A DNA stretch of 64,000 bases from Siderastrea radians. Its lineage: Eukaryota; Cnidaria; Anthozoa; Scleractinia; Rhizangiidae. The translations under genes and the position numbers were made by a program. The notes beneath the pieces are model-generated. The model was not told the DNA's origin, searched no databases, and saw only the letters and a program-made list of their open reading frames with translations. The DNA lies in the NCBI GenBank assembly GCA_964017195.1, contig OZ024896.1, positions 4,169,987 to 4,233,986 of the forward strand. Direction: 5' to 3'. Of this stretch, positions 22,301 through 26,924 are shown piece after piece (within the stretch, counting starts at the first letter, position 1; the number at the start of each line of letters is the position of its first letter).

Positions 22301-24389
22301 TTATTTAGTATTTACCCGGAAAAGAAGGTCTTGTTGCCATGGTAACTGTCATGGAAGGTAAGTAAATTGGTTGTTTGATACTTGGCATAATATGTTGTCT
22401 TTCTTGAAGATGAATTTTCCAAGAATGCATGAAGGTTTTTTAATTATCAAAGCTGTCATTGAGAAATGATTAAAGAGTGTTTATTTTCATGCAAAGCACG
22501 TTATATGTCCTTGTGTGTGGGTGTACCCATGAGTTTAAGTTGTACCTAATCATTACTTTATCTTGCACTTAGGATTGCAGTTGCATGAGTGATTTTTATC
22601 TAGAGTCATAAATACATAACTGTTCAGAAGTTTTGTAAGAGAAATGATAGATGCCAGTTTCTTTTAACCACATAATTAACAGATTCTTAACTCTTAAAAT
22701 TATTTAGTATTTACCCGGAAAAGTAGGTCTTGTTGCCATGGTAACTGTAGGCACCTGCAGTTACAAGTCCAGCACCCCAATCACTCGGCCATGCCGCCAC
22801 CCTTACTCTTTAAGAAAGAGTTGTTGGCAAACTTTGCAAACTGTCAGTCCCTTAAGCTCAGTTTTCCAGTAATGAAAGAATACTAATATACCTTGAAATA
22901 CTGGAAATGCGTGATGCTCTCCGAATAATGCCAAAAAGGGCGTAATTTACACGCAAACGGACTCGTCCAGTTTTGACAATCATCCGGATTTTTATGCCAT
23001 TTTCAAAATTTCACAGTACGTAGTTATATTCGTATATTAGGTGTAGGGCCGTTAAAAACATGTGAGATTATAGTAACGTAATATTCTTGCTCTGCAGAGA
23101 AACAAGAAACGCCAGAGAATGCGAGCCAACATACAAGCGTCAAACCTTCAAATATAGGTTTGTCAGTTGCTTTAATTCTCTTTCAACATTATCATCATAA
23201 GCAACGAAGAGGGTGCAGTGGTTTTTAGAAGCACAGGTCTACTGTATGGTAACAAAACAGTGCCAAGTATGAGAGGTACAGACTCAGGGACGGGGAACTC
23301 GTACAGGCACACTCTGTAAGGAATAAAAACCAAAATTTCATTTTGAATTGCTGGGGAATTTAAAATAAGTCTCTCGTACATACTCCATTTTTACTTTTTC
23401 CGCTTAGTGCTCTTGCCTTTTTGTCTGTTATGTTCATTTGTGTTGTCCTTCAAAACGAGATGTTTACTTTTTCAGTTTTTTTAGCTGGTATTCTGACAAG
23501 TAAACTGAGAGAAATTTACGCCAAATTTACTGGAAACTATCAAGGAGCAATTTCTATTTATTCTGTTATACCATTAGTTTATTAATTATCCTAGATACAA
23601 ACACGTCACATTTGTCTCTCTTAGTGTTAGTAATATCCAACATCATCGTGGGAGTTGCGTTCTGCGTGTCTCTTGGGATGAATGTGTACTTTTGGCGGGT
23701 GAGACGAACTCCACAAACAGGCGAGAAGTATTCGCCAAGCGCGTTACAGGTGGATGCTCCACAAAATGAAAAAGGTTTGTTCGAGCAAAGGTGTCTCTTT
23801 GTAGCTCGTTTAGGTCCAATTTGTCCAAACCAACTGATTATGTTTTAACTGCTAAAGTAGTTATGTCGCGTGCAATTGGTCAAAAGATTTCACATATGTT
23901 ATACCCTACAACGAAAACCGAGGTTATACGAGGATATATCATAAATAATAGCACATGCTACCGTTATAGCCGAGAATTTTTGGGGGTCAGCGAAAAATTA
24001 CAGACCACTTAATGTTCACTTAATCTTCAATGTTTACTTTAGCTTCGTCTCTCTCAAAAATCGCTGTTTAATTCCACATTGCTTAAGTGTCTACTGCAAC
24101 TGCTCAGTTAGCCGCTTGAGGCATTCAACTTTTTTTTGTACTACTGGGACACACTGAATTTTCTGACGTTTATATTTCAGTTGGTGCGGCCGCGGCTGTC
24201 CATCCTCTTCAAGAGACGTCAGATTACATGGAGCTTACCCCGAGACAACCAGAGCACATAACCGGCTCTTCAAAATATCATTCACTATCAGTGAAACCAC
24301 AGAAAGATCCTAAAGCTTACGAAAATGCTAACTTTCAAACGCGCCCAGAAGAGAAAGGCAACGACGGAGAAATCTATGAAGATATATAG
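496..24389 (+). CDS. receptor gene A: discoidin x2, Ig, FN3 x6, TM, tyrosine-motif tail (5' end outside window)
   Basis: This multi-exon gene encodes a type I cell-surface receptor. I placed 18 exons by GT/AG borders and phase: 496-803, 1243-1384, 3675-3967, 4620-4761, 6044-6376, 7012-7302, 7658-7728, 8645-8867, 9484-9783, 10376-10696, 19110-19216, 19716-19911, 20500-20602, 20890-21154, 22309-22357, 23098-23157, 23595-23774 and 24181-24389. Together they give about 1196 codons without a stop. Domain order is two F5/8-type-C domains, one Ig, six FN3 (the last like the juxtamembrane FN3 of receptor tyrosine phosphatases), one transmembrane helix and a tail of about 90 residues with no catalytic domain. 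The gene lacks its start and probably a signal peptide, an extra discoidin and two FTP domains, as seen in paralog B. A role in adhesion or non-self recognition is inferred only; the ligand is unknown. Confidence 0.85.
804..1242 (+). other. intron of receptor A
   Basis: This 439-base intron separates the two halves of discoidin domain 1. It begins GTACAT and ends TTAG. I see no gene, repeat or RNA in it. It corresponds to 59693-60151 in paralog B. Confidence 0.7.
1243..1384 (+). CDS. receptor A exon: discoidin domain 1, C-terminal part
   Basis: This 142-base exon (phase 0 in, phase 1 out) encodes the closing strands of the discoidin fold. It has the typical AKFIRFYPVSF and ALRVEVYG motifs. 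It matches the 142-base exon at 60152-60293. Confidence 0.93.
1385..2013 (+). other. intron of receptor A, no further feature seen
   Basis: The sequence is AT-rich. Its first 200 bases are clearly homologous to the intron after 60293 in paralog B. No coding or repeat signal is recognised up to the inverted-repeat element at 2014. Confidence 0.5.
2014..3042. mobile_element. candidate 1.03-kb terminal-inverted-repeat element
   Basis: The left end GTATGTGGTCCTTGGTCC (2014 onward) reappears inverted at 3021-3042, with one mismatch over 22 bases. Further copies of the core CCTTGGTCCGCGA lie near 2201 and 2220 in direct orientation and near 2629 inverted. The element has no convincing ORF, so it looks non-autonomous. 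It is absent from the matching intron of paralog B (60294-60819), which supports an insertion. I could not define a target-site duplication. Confidence 0.6.
3055..3575 (+). pseudogene. LINE relic: C-terminal reverse transcriptase tail and 3' UTR (CR1/L2-like)
   Basis: Two overlapping frames (about 3067-3160, then 3148-3400) encode a peptide typical of the extreme C-terminus of CR1/L2-type reverse transcriptases: an ENIERVQKR segment, LSSLGSRRESACSKLFNDM-like text, and a YNLRRSRTFN segment. A frameshift near 3150 breaks it. The end, around 3490-3575, has the 3'-UTR text CAATTCAGCCTTTTGGCTG followed by decayed CTAT repeats, as is common for such 3' ends. The fragment is 5'-truncated and dead. 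The clade is recalled from family style, not searched. Confidence 0.65.
3675..3967 (+). CDS. receptor A exon: discoidin domain 2, N-terminal part
   Basis: This 293-base exon (phase 1 in, phase 0 out) starts after TTTTTTCAG and ends before GTACAT. It encodes an early Cys followed by LSSMASERG, then YLEADLRKV and VTGIATQGD, a standard discoidin N-terminal half. It matches 60820-61112 in paralog B. Confidence 0.93.
3968..4619 (+). other. intron of receptor A with TAA microsatellite
   Basis: Only a TAA/TAATAA microsatellite (about 4346-4401) stands out. The rest aligns with both ends of the longer paralogous intron at 61113-63115. Confidence 0.6.
4346..4401. repeat. (AAT)n microsatellite
   Basis: About 18 uninterrupted or nearly uninterrupted AAT triplets with a single G interruption. 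Confidence 0.95.
4620..4761 (+). CDS. receptor A exon: discoidin domain 2, C-terminal part
   Basis: This 142-base exon (phase 0 in, phase 1 out) follows TTTCAG and ends before GTAAGT. It encodes the discoidin C-terminal strands with AHYVRIIPK and LRVDLFAC, including the Cys that closes the domain disulfide. It matches 63116-63257. Confidence 0.93.
4966..5713. mobile_element. insertion in receptor A intron: hairpin block plus 0.6-kb inverted-repeat element
   Basis: Comparison with the paralogous intron at 63258-63883 shows that about 745 extra bases sit here. The block starts with an imperfect hairpin (about 4968-5082; arms with AATTATCCTGC and GCAGGATAAT, apex GGCCGTAGGCC). The 17-base sequence TTATTATTCAACAAATT at 5083-5099 is repeated as a perfect inverse at 5694-5710. 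No ORF of transposase type is visible. It is either one element or a hairpin element next to a MITE. Confidence 0.6.
6044..6376 (+). CDS. receptor A exon: Ig domain
   Basis: This 333-base exon (phase 1 in and out) encodes one complete Ig-like domain. It shows the first Cys in VTLNC, the core Trp in YEWRKGG and the second Cys in the STYQC motif. An additional Cys pair (in YHCAR and DVQC) suggests a second disulfide. Symmetric 1-1 phases allow the domain to be shuffled or skipped. The start is homologous to 63884-64000 in paralog B. Confidence 0.9.
6377..7011 (+). other. intron of receptor A, nothing else seen
   Basis: AT-rich intron between the Ig and first FN3 exons. No repeat, RNA or ORF of interest is recognised. 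Confidence 0.6.
7012..7302 (+). CDS. receptor A exon: FN3 domain 1
   Basis: This 291-base exon (phase 1-1) encodes a whole FN3 domain: PGQPAVQV start, VTWSYSPG (core Trp), LKPYTSYSVRMMAES (core Tyr) and a GKGDWSSPVRITT end. Confidence 0.93.
7303..7657 (+). other. intron of receptor A, nothing else seen
   Basis: 355 bases, AT-rich, no additional feature. Confidence 0.6.
7658..7728 (+). CDS. receptor A exon: FN3 domain 2, first part
   Basis: This short exon of 71 bases (phase 1 in, 0 out) encodes the first two strands of an FN3 domain and ends at the core Trp (YIEWQ). It joins in frame to 8645. Confidence 0.85.
7729..8644 (+). other. intron of receptor A with one tRNA-like fragment
   Basis: No coding signal. 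The minus strand of 8398-8449 reads like a tRNA-derived SINE body with a B-box-like GGGTTCAATTCCC. The rest shows nothing. Confidence 0.5.
8398..8449 (-). repeat. possible tRNA-derived SINE or tRNA pseudogene fragment
   Basis: On the minus strand a B-box-like GGGTTCAATTCCC follows an AAGGTAGT stretch and a GAGCTGAGCAGAG leader resembling an A box. A full cloverleaf was not folded, and the fragment may be coincidental. Confidence 0.3.
8645..8867 (+). CDS. receptor A exon: FN3 domain 2, second part
   Basis: This 223-base exon (phase 0 in, 1 out) completes FN3 domain 2: INGPLTGYKIYYKE, YTLVNLKKWTDYIFRIK and a WSSERRVRTKQD end. The donor GTTTGT is weaker than its neighbours but keeps phase with 9484. 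Confidence 0.88.
8868..9483 (+). other. intron of receptor A, nothing else seen
   Basis: 616 bases without recognised repeat, RNA or coding signal. Confidence 0.55.
9484..9783 (+). CDS. receptor A exon: FN3 domain 3
   Basis: This 300-base exon (phase 1-1) encodes an FN3 domain: APSAPKNLQLTV start, VVVKWMKP (core Trp), NGIITMYTLVYSYT and GGLQYIVRLWAET (core Tyr). The donor is GTAAGT. Confidence 0.92.
9784..10375 (+). other. intron of receptor A, nothing else seen
   Basis: 592 bases, AT-rich; no recognised feature. Confidence 0.55.
10376..10696 (+). CDS. receptor A exon: FN3 domain 4
   Basis: This 321-base exon (phase 1-1) encodes an FN3 domain with YNITWQPL, NGEITVYEVKTS and LRPCTDYEVQVRAYN, ending in DTS before the donor GTGAGA. 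It is followed by the 8.4-kb transposon-filled intron. Confidence 0.92.
10697..11564 (+). other. start of the 8.4-kb intron of receptor A
   Basis: No coding signal. A TAA-rich microsatellite lies at about 11176-11227. The text from 11527 (CCAGGGTCTTCTCG) leads into the left arm of the long inverted repeat and itself forms a small inverted pair with 11564-11576. Confidence 0.6.
11176..11227. repeat. (TAA)n microsatellite
   Basis: Imperfect run of TAA/AAT triplets. Confidence 0.9.
11565..12520. repeat. left arm of a long inverted-repeat element
   Basis: From GAGAAGACCCTGGCACAC at 11565 onward this region matches, in inverse orientation, 17960-19012. Points of match include the AAAATGGCGG motifs, the ATTACTCTTAAC segment, GGTGCTGCTTTGGAGGCAG near 12178, and the segment near 12420. 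Identity looks high but with indels, so the arms have diverged. The arms flank a minisatellite and an LTR retrotransposon. Confidence 0.8.
12521..12568. repeat. minisatellite, left remnant split by the LTR element
   Basis: This stretch contains units like GAGTAATACACAA and AGTACACAACTG. They belong to the same array that continues at 16972-17330 on the other side of the Ty3/gypsy insertion. Confidence 0.6.
12569..12730 (-). repeat. 3' LTR of the Ty3/gypsy element
   Basis: 162 bases, same sequence as 16810-16971 by direct reading. The ends TGTAAC...GTCACA form a short imperfect inverted repeat typical of LTRs. Confidence 0.95.
12731..12742 (-). promoter_or_regulatory. polypurine tract of the Ty3/gypsy element
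   Basis: On the minus strand AAATGGGGAGGA directly abuts the 3' LTR. This is the expected position and composition for the plus-strand DNA primer. A long A run (T run on +, about 12751-12772) lies just upstream. Confidence 0.8.
12958..14271 (-). pseudogene. pol 3' part: integrase of the Ty3/gypsy element
   Basis: This 437-residue reading frame carries the integrase. Residues 57-93 form the H-x2-H...C-x2-C zinc-binding domain. The catalytic triad fits D121 (in AADLF), D174 (in SDNGPQF) and E210 (in NGKIES), i.e. a D-D-35-E spacing. A basic, Pro/Thr-rich tail follows and ends YVRN. It is in a different frame from the upstream gag-pol frame and overlaps it by 83 bases, because the RNase H/linker section is deleted. 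The listed start is only the first Met after the break, not a genuine initiation site. It would not be made as part of the polyprotein without frameshifting. Confidence 0.88.
14189..16663 (-). CDS. gag-pol 5' part: Gag, protease, reverse transcriptase, truncated RNase H
   Basis: This 824-residue frame starts at the first Met after the primer-binding site. Residues 1-240 are Gag-like. Residues 244-280 hold a Cys/His cluster with a zinc knuckle (CASCGGKNH...C). The aspartic protease motif is DCGAT near residue 339, with Cys where Thr or Ser is usual. Reverse transcriptase spans about 480-690, with the substrate-binding region LPFGL and the catalytic IADD at about 618-621. RNase H begins near 760 (CDASGQGLGAAL) but is cut after about residue 799, where the sequence moves into an unrelated frame and stops 25 residues later. 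The enzyme set is therefore incomplete. Confidence 0.9.
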   Translation of the reverse strand: MCNMPDPEAPQIQAPQAPQTPAFRRPQVSPPKPLEVDGDRADNWKIWKQRWENYCTITGLLDQPEDYKCAMLLHSIGVDAMRIYNGLKSGEGEDRNKMADVVKKFDHHFLGQTQEFFERFQFNRRNQETGESIDEYLSVLRNMAKTCGFCDCMRELLIMDRLLLGILDDKTREELLSTHDLTLMKAIEISRAREAATLHMKALKSEEINKVKETSKHKKHKKHRDPTKSKPRQTEDPPTVSKKCLFCTQVHVMKKELCPAWGKSCASCGGKNHFSASRKCKGRSVHGVKDDYTSDSSDSSTGTISAITAELGHNVNSVQHQLIYCEMEINHQPVKLQVDCGATVCILPKRYLGDLQIRPEIVNLQMWNKSSVKALGKCKVHVRNPATMEKFKVDFVIVDKDLTPLLSGSAAQAMGLITVNFDNFKVVNTVSSADHLFVQQFPDAFKDTPGTLPGKKVHLTTEDGAVPVVRCARTLPEARKGVVKAELQRLRAESIIVPVDEPTDWVSQMSVAEKKSGIRICIDPRPLNEVLKREHYKLPVLEDVLPGLTSACKFSVCDLKSGYLHCELDYESSLLTTFATPFGRYRWLRLPFGLKVSSEIFQKRLHQALEGLEGVRCIADDVIIWGRTDEEHDERVRLFLQRCCEIGISLNKEKCRFGLHEIPFMGHVVSNSGLKPDPSKVEAITKMEPLTDKAGVERLRGTVNYLSKFVPRLAEVMRPINDLARPDTEWIWDSAQDKAFEEIKHLLTQAPVLAYFDPTKELSIQCDASGQGLGAALLQEGRPLAYASRALSDTETRYANHPRRLARQQIITTATHCALLQHSR
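16796..16809 (-). promoter_or_regulatory. primer-binding site of the Ty3/gypsy element
   Basis: On the minus strand TGGTGGCAGCGTAA begins directly after the 5' LTR. The leading TGG is the complement of the tRNA 3' CCA end, as in most LTR elements. I cannot assign the tRNA. Confidence 0.7.
16810..16971 (-). repeat. 5' LTR of the Ty3/gypsy element
   Basis: 162 bases, identical to 12569-12730 by direct reading. It contains the CAAGATGGCGG text on the + strand and should carry the element's promoter, though no TATA box is evident. Confidence 0.95.
16972..17330. repeat. degenerate minisatellite, unit about 18-20 bases
   Basis: Imperfect tandem units such as GAGTAATACACAACTGAC recur about 17 times, with many point changes and a few longer units. 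The array continues leftward of the LTR element at 12521-12568, so the retrotransposon split it. Confidence 0.85.
17331..17959. other. interior of the long inverted-repeat structure, no gene seen
   Basis: Contains a G run at 17398-17413 and otherwise AT-rich sequence. No transposase-like ORF is visible. Confidence 0.5.
17960..19012. repeat. right arm of the long inverted-repeat element
   Basis: Inverse copy of 11565-12520, ending GCCAGGGTCTTCTC at 19012. It carries an extra block including an (AAAT)n run at about 18429-18463 that is missing from the left arm. The matching text near 18700-18830 reads as the reverse complement of 11760-11890 with few changes. Confidence 0.8.
18429..18463. repeat. 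(AAAT)n microsatellite
   Basis: About eight AAAT-type units inside the right inverted arm. Confidence 0.9.
19110..19216 (+). CDS. receptor A exon: FN3 domain 5, first part
   Basis: This 107-base exon (phase 1 in, 0 out) resumes the gene after the 8.4-kb intron. It encodes the first strands with VTLTWNKPAMNDELVEAYQ (core Trp), then donor GTGTTA. Confidence 0.88.
19217..19715 (+). other. intron of receptor A, nothing else seen
   Basis: 499 bases without recognised feature. Confidence 0.55.
19716..19911 (+). CDS. receptor A exon: FN3 domain 5, second part
   Basis: This 196-base exon (phase 0 in, 1 out) encodes YKVENLFPGTTYTFAVRAQ (core Tyr) and the closing GIGEFSNRVVVET strand. The donor is GTAAGT. 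Confidence 0.92.
19912..20499 (+). other. intron of receptor A with an unassigned GC-richer block
   Basis: The block at about 20070-20250 is richer in G and C than its surroundings and includes GAGGTCGGTGGGGGAGG. It may be an old repeat. I recognise no gene. Confidence 0.4.
20500..20602 (+). CDS. receptor A exon: juxtamembrane FN3 domain 6, first part
   Basis: This 103-base exon (phase 1 in, 2 out) encodes the PRSPNVKVVKNITTPSVS start and the core Trp in VTIWETEPINGPI. The phase 2 break is continued by 20890. Confidence 0.88.
20890..21154 (+). CDS. receptor A exon: juxtamembrane FN3 domain 6, second part
   Basis: This 265-base exon (phase 2 in, 0 out) encodes SYQVIVHRVK, a loop with EFYISAEF, then FEIGDGKSYGNYENVAL and KPNKYKIYTRAVT. 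This GDG-x-YG-x-YEN...YxIYxRA pattern is the typical juxtamembrane FN3 of receptor tyrosine phosphatases. Here no phosphatase domain follows. Confidence 0.9.
21205..21500 (-). repeat. dispersed GC-rich repeat, copy 1
   Basis: Read on the minus strand it contains AAAAGCGACGGTGGTCATGC, CCGCCAAGAAAAACGC, GATGGCATTCTCCAC and CCTCTCCCCCTCCCCC in that order. The same series appears on the + strand at 26020-26200 and partly at 26634-26770. The family is not identified; it may be a MITE or SINE. Confidence 0.75.
21209..21270. repeat. two perfect tandem copies of a 31-base unit
   Basis: The unit begins AGCGGAGCTCCTTTGCCG and ends AAAGGCCACCG. Copies lie at 21209-21239 and 21240-21270, followed by a partial third start (AGCGGAGC). 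It forms one end of the repeat at 21205-21500. Confidence 0.9.
22173..22350 (+). repeat. duplicated block, copy 1 (contains exon 22309-22357)
   Basis: About 178 bases beginning TTGCAGTTGCATGAGTGATT are repeated at 22573-22748 with only one or two changes seen. This copy includes the acceptor and most of the small juxtamembrane exon. Confidence 0.9.
22309..22357 (+). CDS. receptor A exon: juxtamembrane segment
   Basis: This 49-base exon (phase 0 in, 1 out), after ATTTAG and before GTAAGT, encodes YLPGKEGLVAMVTVME. That is the last strand of FN3 domain 6, like the strand before the membrane in receptor phosphatases. Phases fit both neighbours. Confidence 0.8.
22573..22748 (+). repeat. duplicated block, copy 2 (exon copy without donor)
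   Basis: Near-perfect copy of 22173-22350. The exon part starts at about 22704 and keeps an open frame, with one Glu-to-Val change. It ends before the donor: the GAAGGTAAGT of copy 1 is replaced by the tRNA-like fragment at 22750. It is therefore probably not spliced as a normal exon. Confidence 0.88.
22750..22798 (-). repeat. tRNA-derived SINE head fragment
   Basis: The minus strand reads GGCGGCATGGCCGAGTGAT, a good pol III A box, followed by an anticodon-arm-like GGACTTGTAACTGCAGG, and breaks off before a B box. It shares the GGCATGGCCGAGTGA text with 59001-59046. It lies right at the break point of the 22573-22748 duplication. Confidence 0.65.
22799..23097 (+). other. intron of receptor A, nothing else seen
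   Basis: AT-rich intron sequence up to the acceptor CTCTGCAG. Confidence 0.55.
23098..23157 (+). CDS. receptor A exon: extracellular stalk
   Basis: This 60-base exon (phase 1-1) encodes a hydrophilic linker, KQETPENASQHTSVKPSNI, with one N-glycosylation sequon (NAS). Such linkers sit just outside the membrane. Confidence 0.8.
   Translation, partial: RNKKRQRMRANIQASNLQI
23158..23594 (+). other. intron of receptor A, nothing else seen
   Basis: 437 bases, no feature recognised. Confidence 0.55.
23595..23774 (+). CDS. receptor A exon: transmembrane segment
   Basis: This 180-base exon (phase 1-1) encodes a short outer stretch, the hydrophobic helix LLVLVISNIIVGVAFCVSLG, and a basic stop-transfer RVRR on the cytoplasmic side. 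I chose the acceptor at CCTAG (23594) because it gives a full-length helix. The alternative acceptor CTCTTAG 30 bases downstream also keeps frame but shortens the helix. Confidence 0.85.
23775..24180 (+). other. last intron of receptor A, nothing else seen
   Basis: 406 bases between the transmembrane and tail exons. Confidence 0.6.
24181..24389 (+). CDS. receptor A terminal exon: cytoplasmic tail with tyrosine motifs, stop TAG
   Basis: The exon follows ATTTCAG and encodes 68 residues before TAG. Four tyrosines lie in possible SH2-binding contexts: DYMEL, KYHSL, AYENA and IYEDI at the extreme C-terminus. YMEL and YHSL are separated by 13 residues, close to but longer than a classical ITAM spacer. 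No kinase or phosphatase domain is encoded. Function as a phosphorylation docking tail is inference. Confidence 0.9.
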
Positions 24390-24395
24390 AGGATA

Positions 24396-24526
24396 TTACA
24401 TGGTCGCGCGGAGATACGACATTTATCTTCGAGTGTTGAAAACTATTTCACGAGTAAGCGTAGCGAACGAGTGAAATATTTTGCAGCACGAGAAGATAAA
24501 TATCTTATCTCCAAGAGGCCATGTAA
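24396..24526. repeat. imperfect palindrome (hairpin element) just after the receptor A stop codon
   Basis: The outer arms TTACATGG...GAGATA and TATCT...CCATGTAA pair. Inner arms pair TTTATCTTCGAGTG-like text and TATTTCAC with GTGAAATA. The apex is GCGTAGCG. It starts six bases after the TAG and so should lie in the 3' UTR. Confidence 0.8.
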
Positions 24527-25520
24527 TTTTCGGTTTATTATATAAACACCGATGAAATACTAGGATAACGATTTCTTGGACTTGTCCTTTATTTGCTGAA
24601 TGAATCTCATAAAATGTAGATCTTACGCACATTCGAATTTTGCTGAATATTATAGCAATAATGCATATAACTTTTACAAACTTCATTGGCTGAGACTCAG
24701 GTAGTTAGGACAACTGTGATATCTTGGTGGATGTCAGTTATTTTATTTTGACCACAGTTTTCTATTTCATTAGTAATTACATGAAAGGTGTTTTGTACCT
24801 AAAGAGAAGCCACGCCTTACAGCCAGCGTGTTAATAAGGGCATTTAACGAAGCCAAAACCCTATTAAAAAGAAAACTGACTTCAATTTAGTTGTTGTAAT
24901 TGTAGCAGGGTTTCACTGTAATAACGTAAATGATCTTTTTGACGCACGGTATTTGAGGAAAATGTATAGCAACCAAATGTTGTGATGCTGTATATTCACA
25001 ATTTTAAAAATAACTCTCTGAATGTTACTGCTTAACCAACATATCGGACTGACCGATATAAATAAGCGACGAATTGACAAAGTGAAGGCATTCGATTTGA
25101 TTATTTAGTCAATTATCCAAATAGCATTGATAACGACTAAAATAACAGACATTTAGCAGCACATAAAGGTCATTTAGCGCACGCCCTTGTTGCCCTCTTG
25201 GCAATTTGAAAATATCATTTGCACTTGTGTCAAAAAATCAAATTGAACAGTATATCTTTCACGGTCTTTCATTCATTCATAAGGCAATCCACTGCCCCGT
25301 ATCGAACTTCCCAACGGCTCTTGAGCAGCGAAGAGCTTGATCGTACAAACCTTAGTTTGGAACCAGGTCAAAGACTCATACGAGAAGAAGAGTGTTCAAT
25401 GCACTCAGTAATAATCTAATCGATTGCATTTTTAGTTACAATAACACCAGCAGTTTTTTGCTGATACTTATTAATTTGTGAAAATATTCTCATTCAAATA
25501 AAAAAAAGGAATCAAAAAAT
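24527..25520. other. 3' flank of receptor A, no further gene seen
   Basis: AT-rich. Possible poly(A) signals are ATTAAA at 24863-24868 and AATAAA at 25497-25502; neither can be confirmed. Confidence 0.4.
25497..25502 (+). terminator. candidate poly(A) signal of receptor A
   Basis: First clear AATAAA after the stop codon. It would give a 3' UTR of about 1.1 kb including the hairpin element. Transcript data would be needed to prefer it over ATTAAA at 24863. Confidence 0.25.
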
Positions 25521-25980
25521 TCATGTCCTCGGCTCGTCGTCATCGCAGGCTGGCACGATTCTACTACGCCACGCACGCCGACAATACCTGATGAAGTTAA
25601 TTTTACTACTTATTCCTTTTCCCGTGACAAGATGCCTATCGACATGAACATGCCGGCGTTTTTCCTGGGAAAATGTGTTTGGTCTGCCGCAAAAGCCATG
25701 GTTGTGGACAGAAAAAACAGAAGGCCCCAGCTCTGCTATATTTGGTGTCGGGACCACTGCCAAATGCTGCGACCTCATTGTGCCGACCGAGTTCGCAGCA
25801 GAACCGACAACAAGGATGAAGTCCTCGAAATTTCGTAACTTGAACTTTTCGCCTTCCATTAAAAAGACAACTGAGTATTCTTTTGAACTTTTCCTTTCCA
25901 TTTTTAGATATTTGAAATTTTTTCTCAAGTTCTAAACTTCACTTCTGTCGAACTGAATCGTTTTGCTAAACACGCAAAGC
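25521..25980. other. open frames on both strands, unrecognised
   Basis: Overlapping open frames exist on + (25632-25838 and 25675-25935) and on - (25928-25521, 135 codons). Composition is slightly more balanced than the surroundings, so it may be a decayed coding segment. I do not recognise the peptide and cannot choose a strand. Confidence 0.25.
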
Positions 25981-26019
25981 TTTTTTTTTTTTTTTTCAAA
26001 AAAAAAAAACTCTTTTTTC

Positions 26020-26200
26020 AAAAGCGACGGTGGTCATGCGATTTTCCGCCAAGAAAAACGCCGGATGCCCAAAAGCCTCGCGTGATTTCCCGCCAAGAAA
26101 AGATGGCATTTTCCACTCCCCTTCGGGTTGTCTTCGAACTCCCCTCCCCCTCCCCCGGAGTCTGTACTTCAACCAAATTTCCTTAGCAGTGGAGCTTCAC
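26020..26200 (+). repeat. dispersed GC-rich repeat, copy 2
   Basis: Same ordered motifs as the minus strand of 21205-21500, preceded by facing T and A runs at 25981-26011. Confidence 0.75.
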
Positions 26201-26633
26201 AGGGAGCTGCGCGCGCGGGCTCAGCTCCAATACACACTTTATACCTTTTCTGGATTCCCGAGATAAATAGTACTGTGACTGCAGCGAACGAGTAAGATTC
26301 CTGATGACACTTCATTCCTAAATCGGGGTTAAGTTTTCAGAACCATTCTACAGGTTTCAATTCAGAATCAAGCAGAAAATAAAAAGCCCACGATTAAAAT
26401 TATTAGACTAAAAAGGTTGAACTAAAACAAAACGCAAAAGTTATGTGTCTTCGTTACACTGATGCCATTGAAAGCAATCTCTGATCCTGAAACAATGTAC
26501 TTTTAATTACCGAAACATTCAGTCTTTGTTAATGGGGAAAGAGTGTTCAGAGACCCAACTAGTCCAAAAGCGAAAGGCAGTAAATGTAAAAAGTGATCTA
26601 CACTTGCCTGTCGATACATGAGAAAGGAAAAGG

Positions 26634-26770
26634 ATGGCATTCTCCAAAAAGAAAATATGGCATTCTCCACTCCCCGTCAGGTTGTCTTCGAACTCCCCTC
26701 CCCCTCCCCCAGAATATGTACGGACGACCGTACGCTGACGTCCCAACCGAAATTTCAACCAAATTTCAAA
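26634..26770 (+). repeat. dispersed GC-rich repeat, copy 3 (partial)
   Basis: Shares GGCATTCTCCACTCCCC, the CCTCCCCCTCCCCC run and the CAACCAAATTTC end with copy 2. Confidence 0.7.
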
Positions 26771-26924
26771 ACAAACACTACAAAACAAAGAGTTGCTGAA
26801 GCAGACACGATTTCCATCAGTTAAATATACTGCTTTAACTAATTTTAGTGATTTCGATAAATATTGTTTCTCCAAGCATATGATGAGTGGTAAAGATTAC
26901 ACCTTCTTGTAAGATTAAACAGGG

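Larger units (their letters stand above)
21155..22308 (+). other. intron of receptor A with repeats
   Basis: Holds a GC-rich repeat copy at 21205-21500 and the first copy of a 178-base duplicated block at 22173-22350. The stretch 21501-22172 shows no coding signal. Confidence 0.6.
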
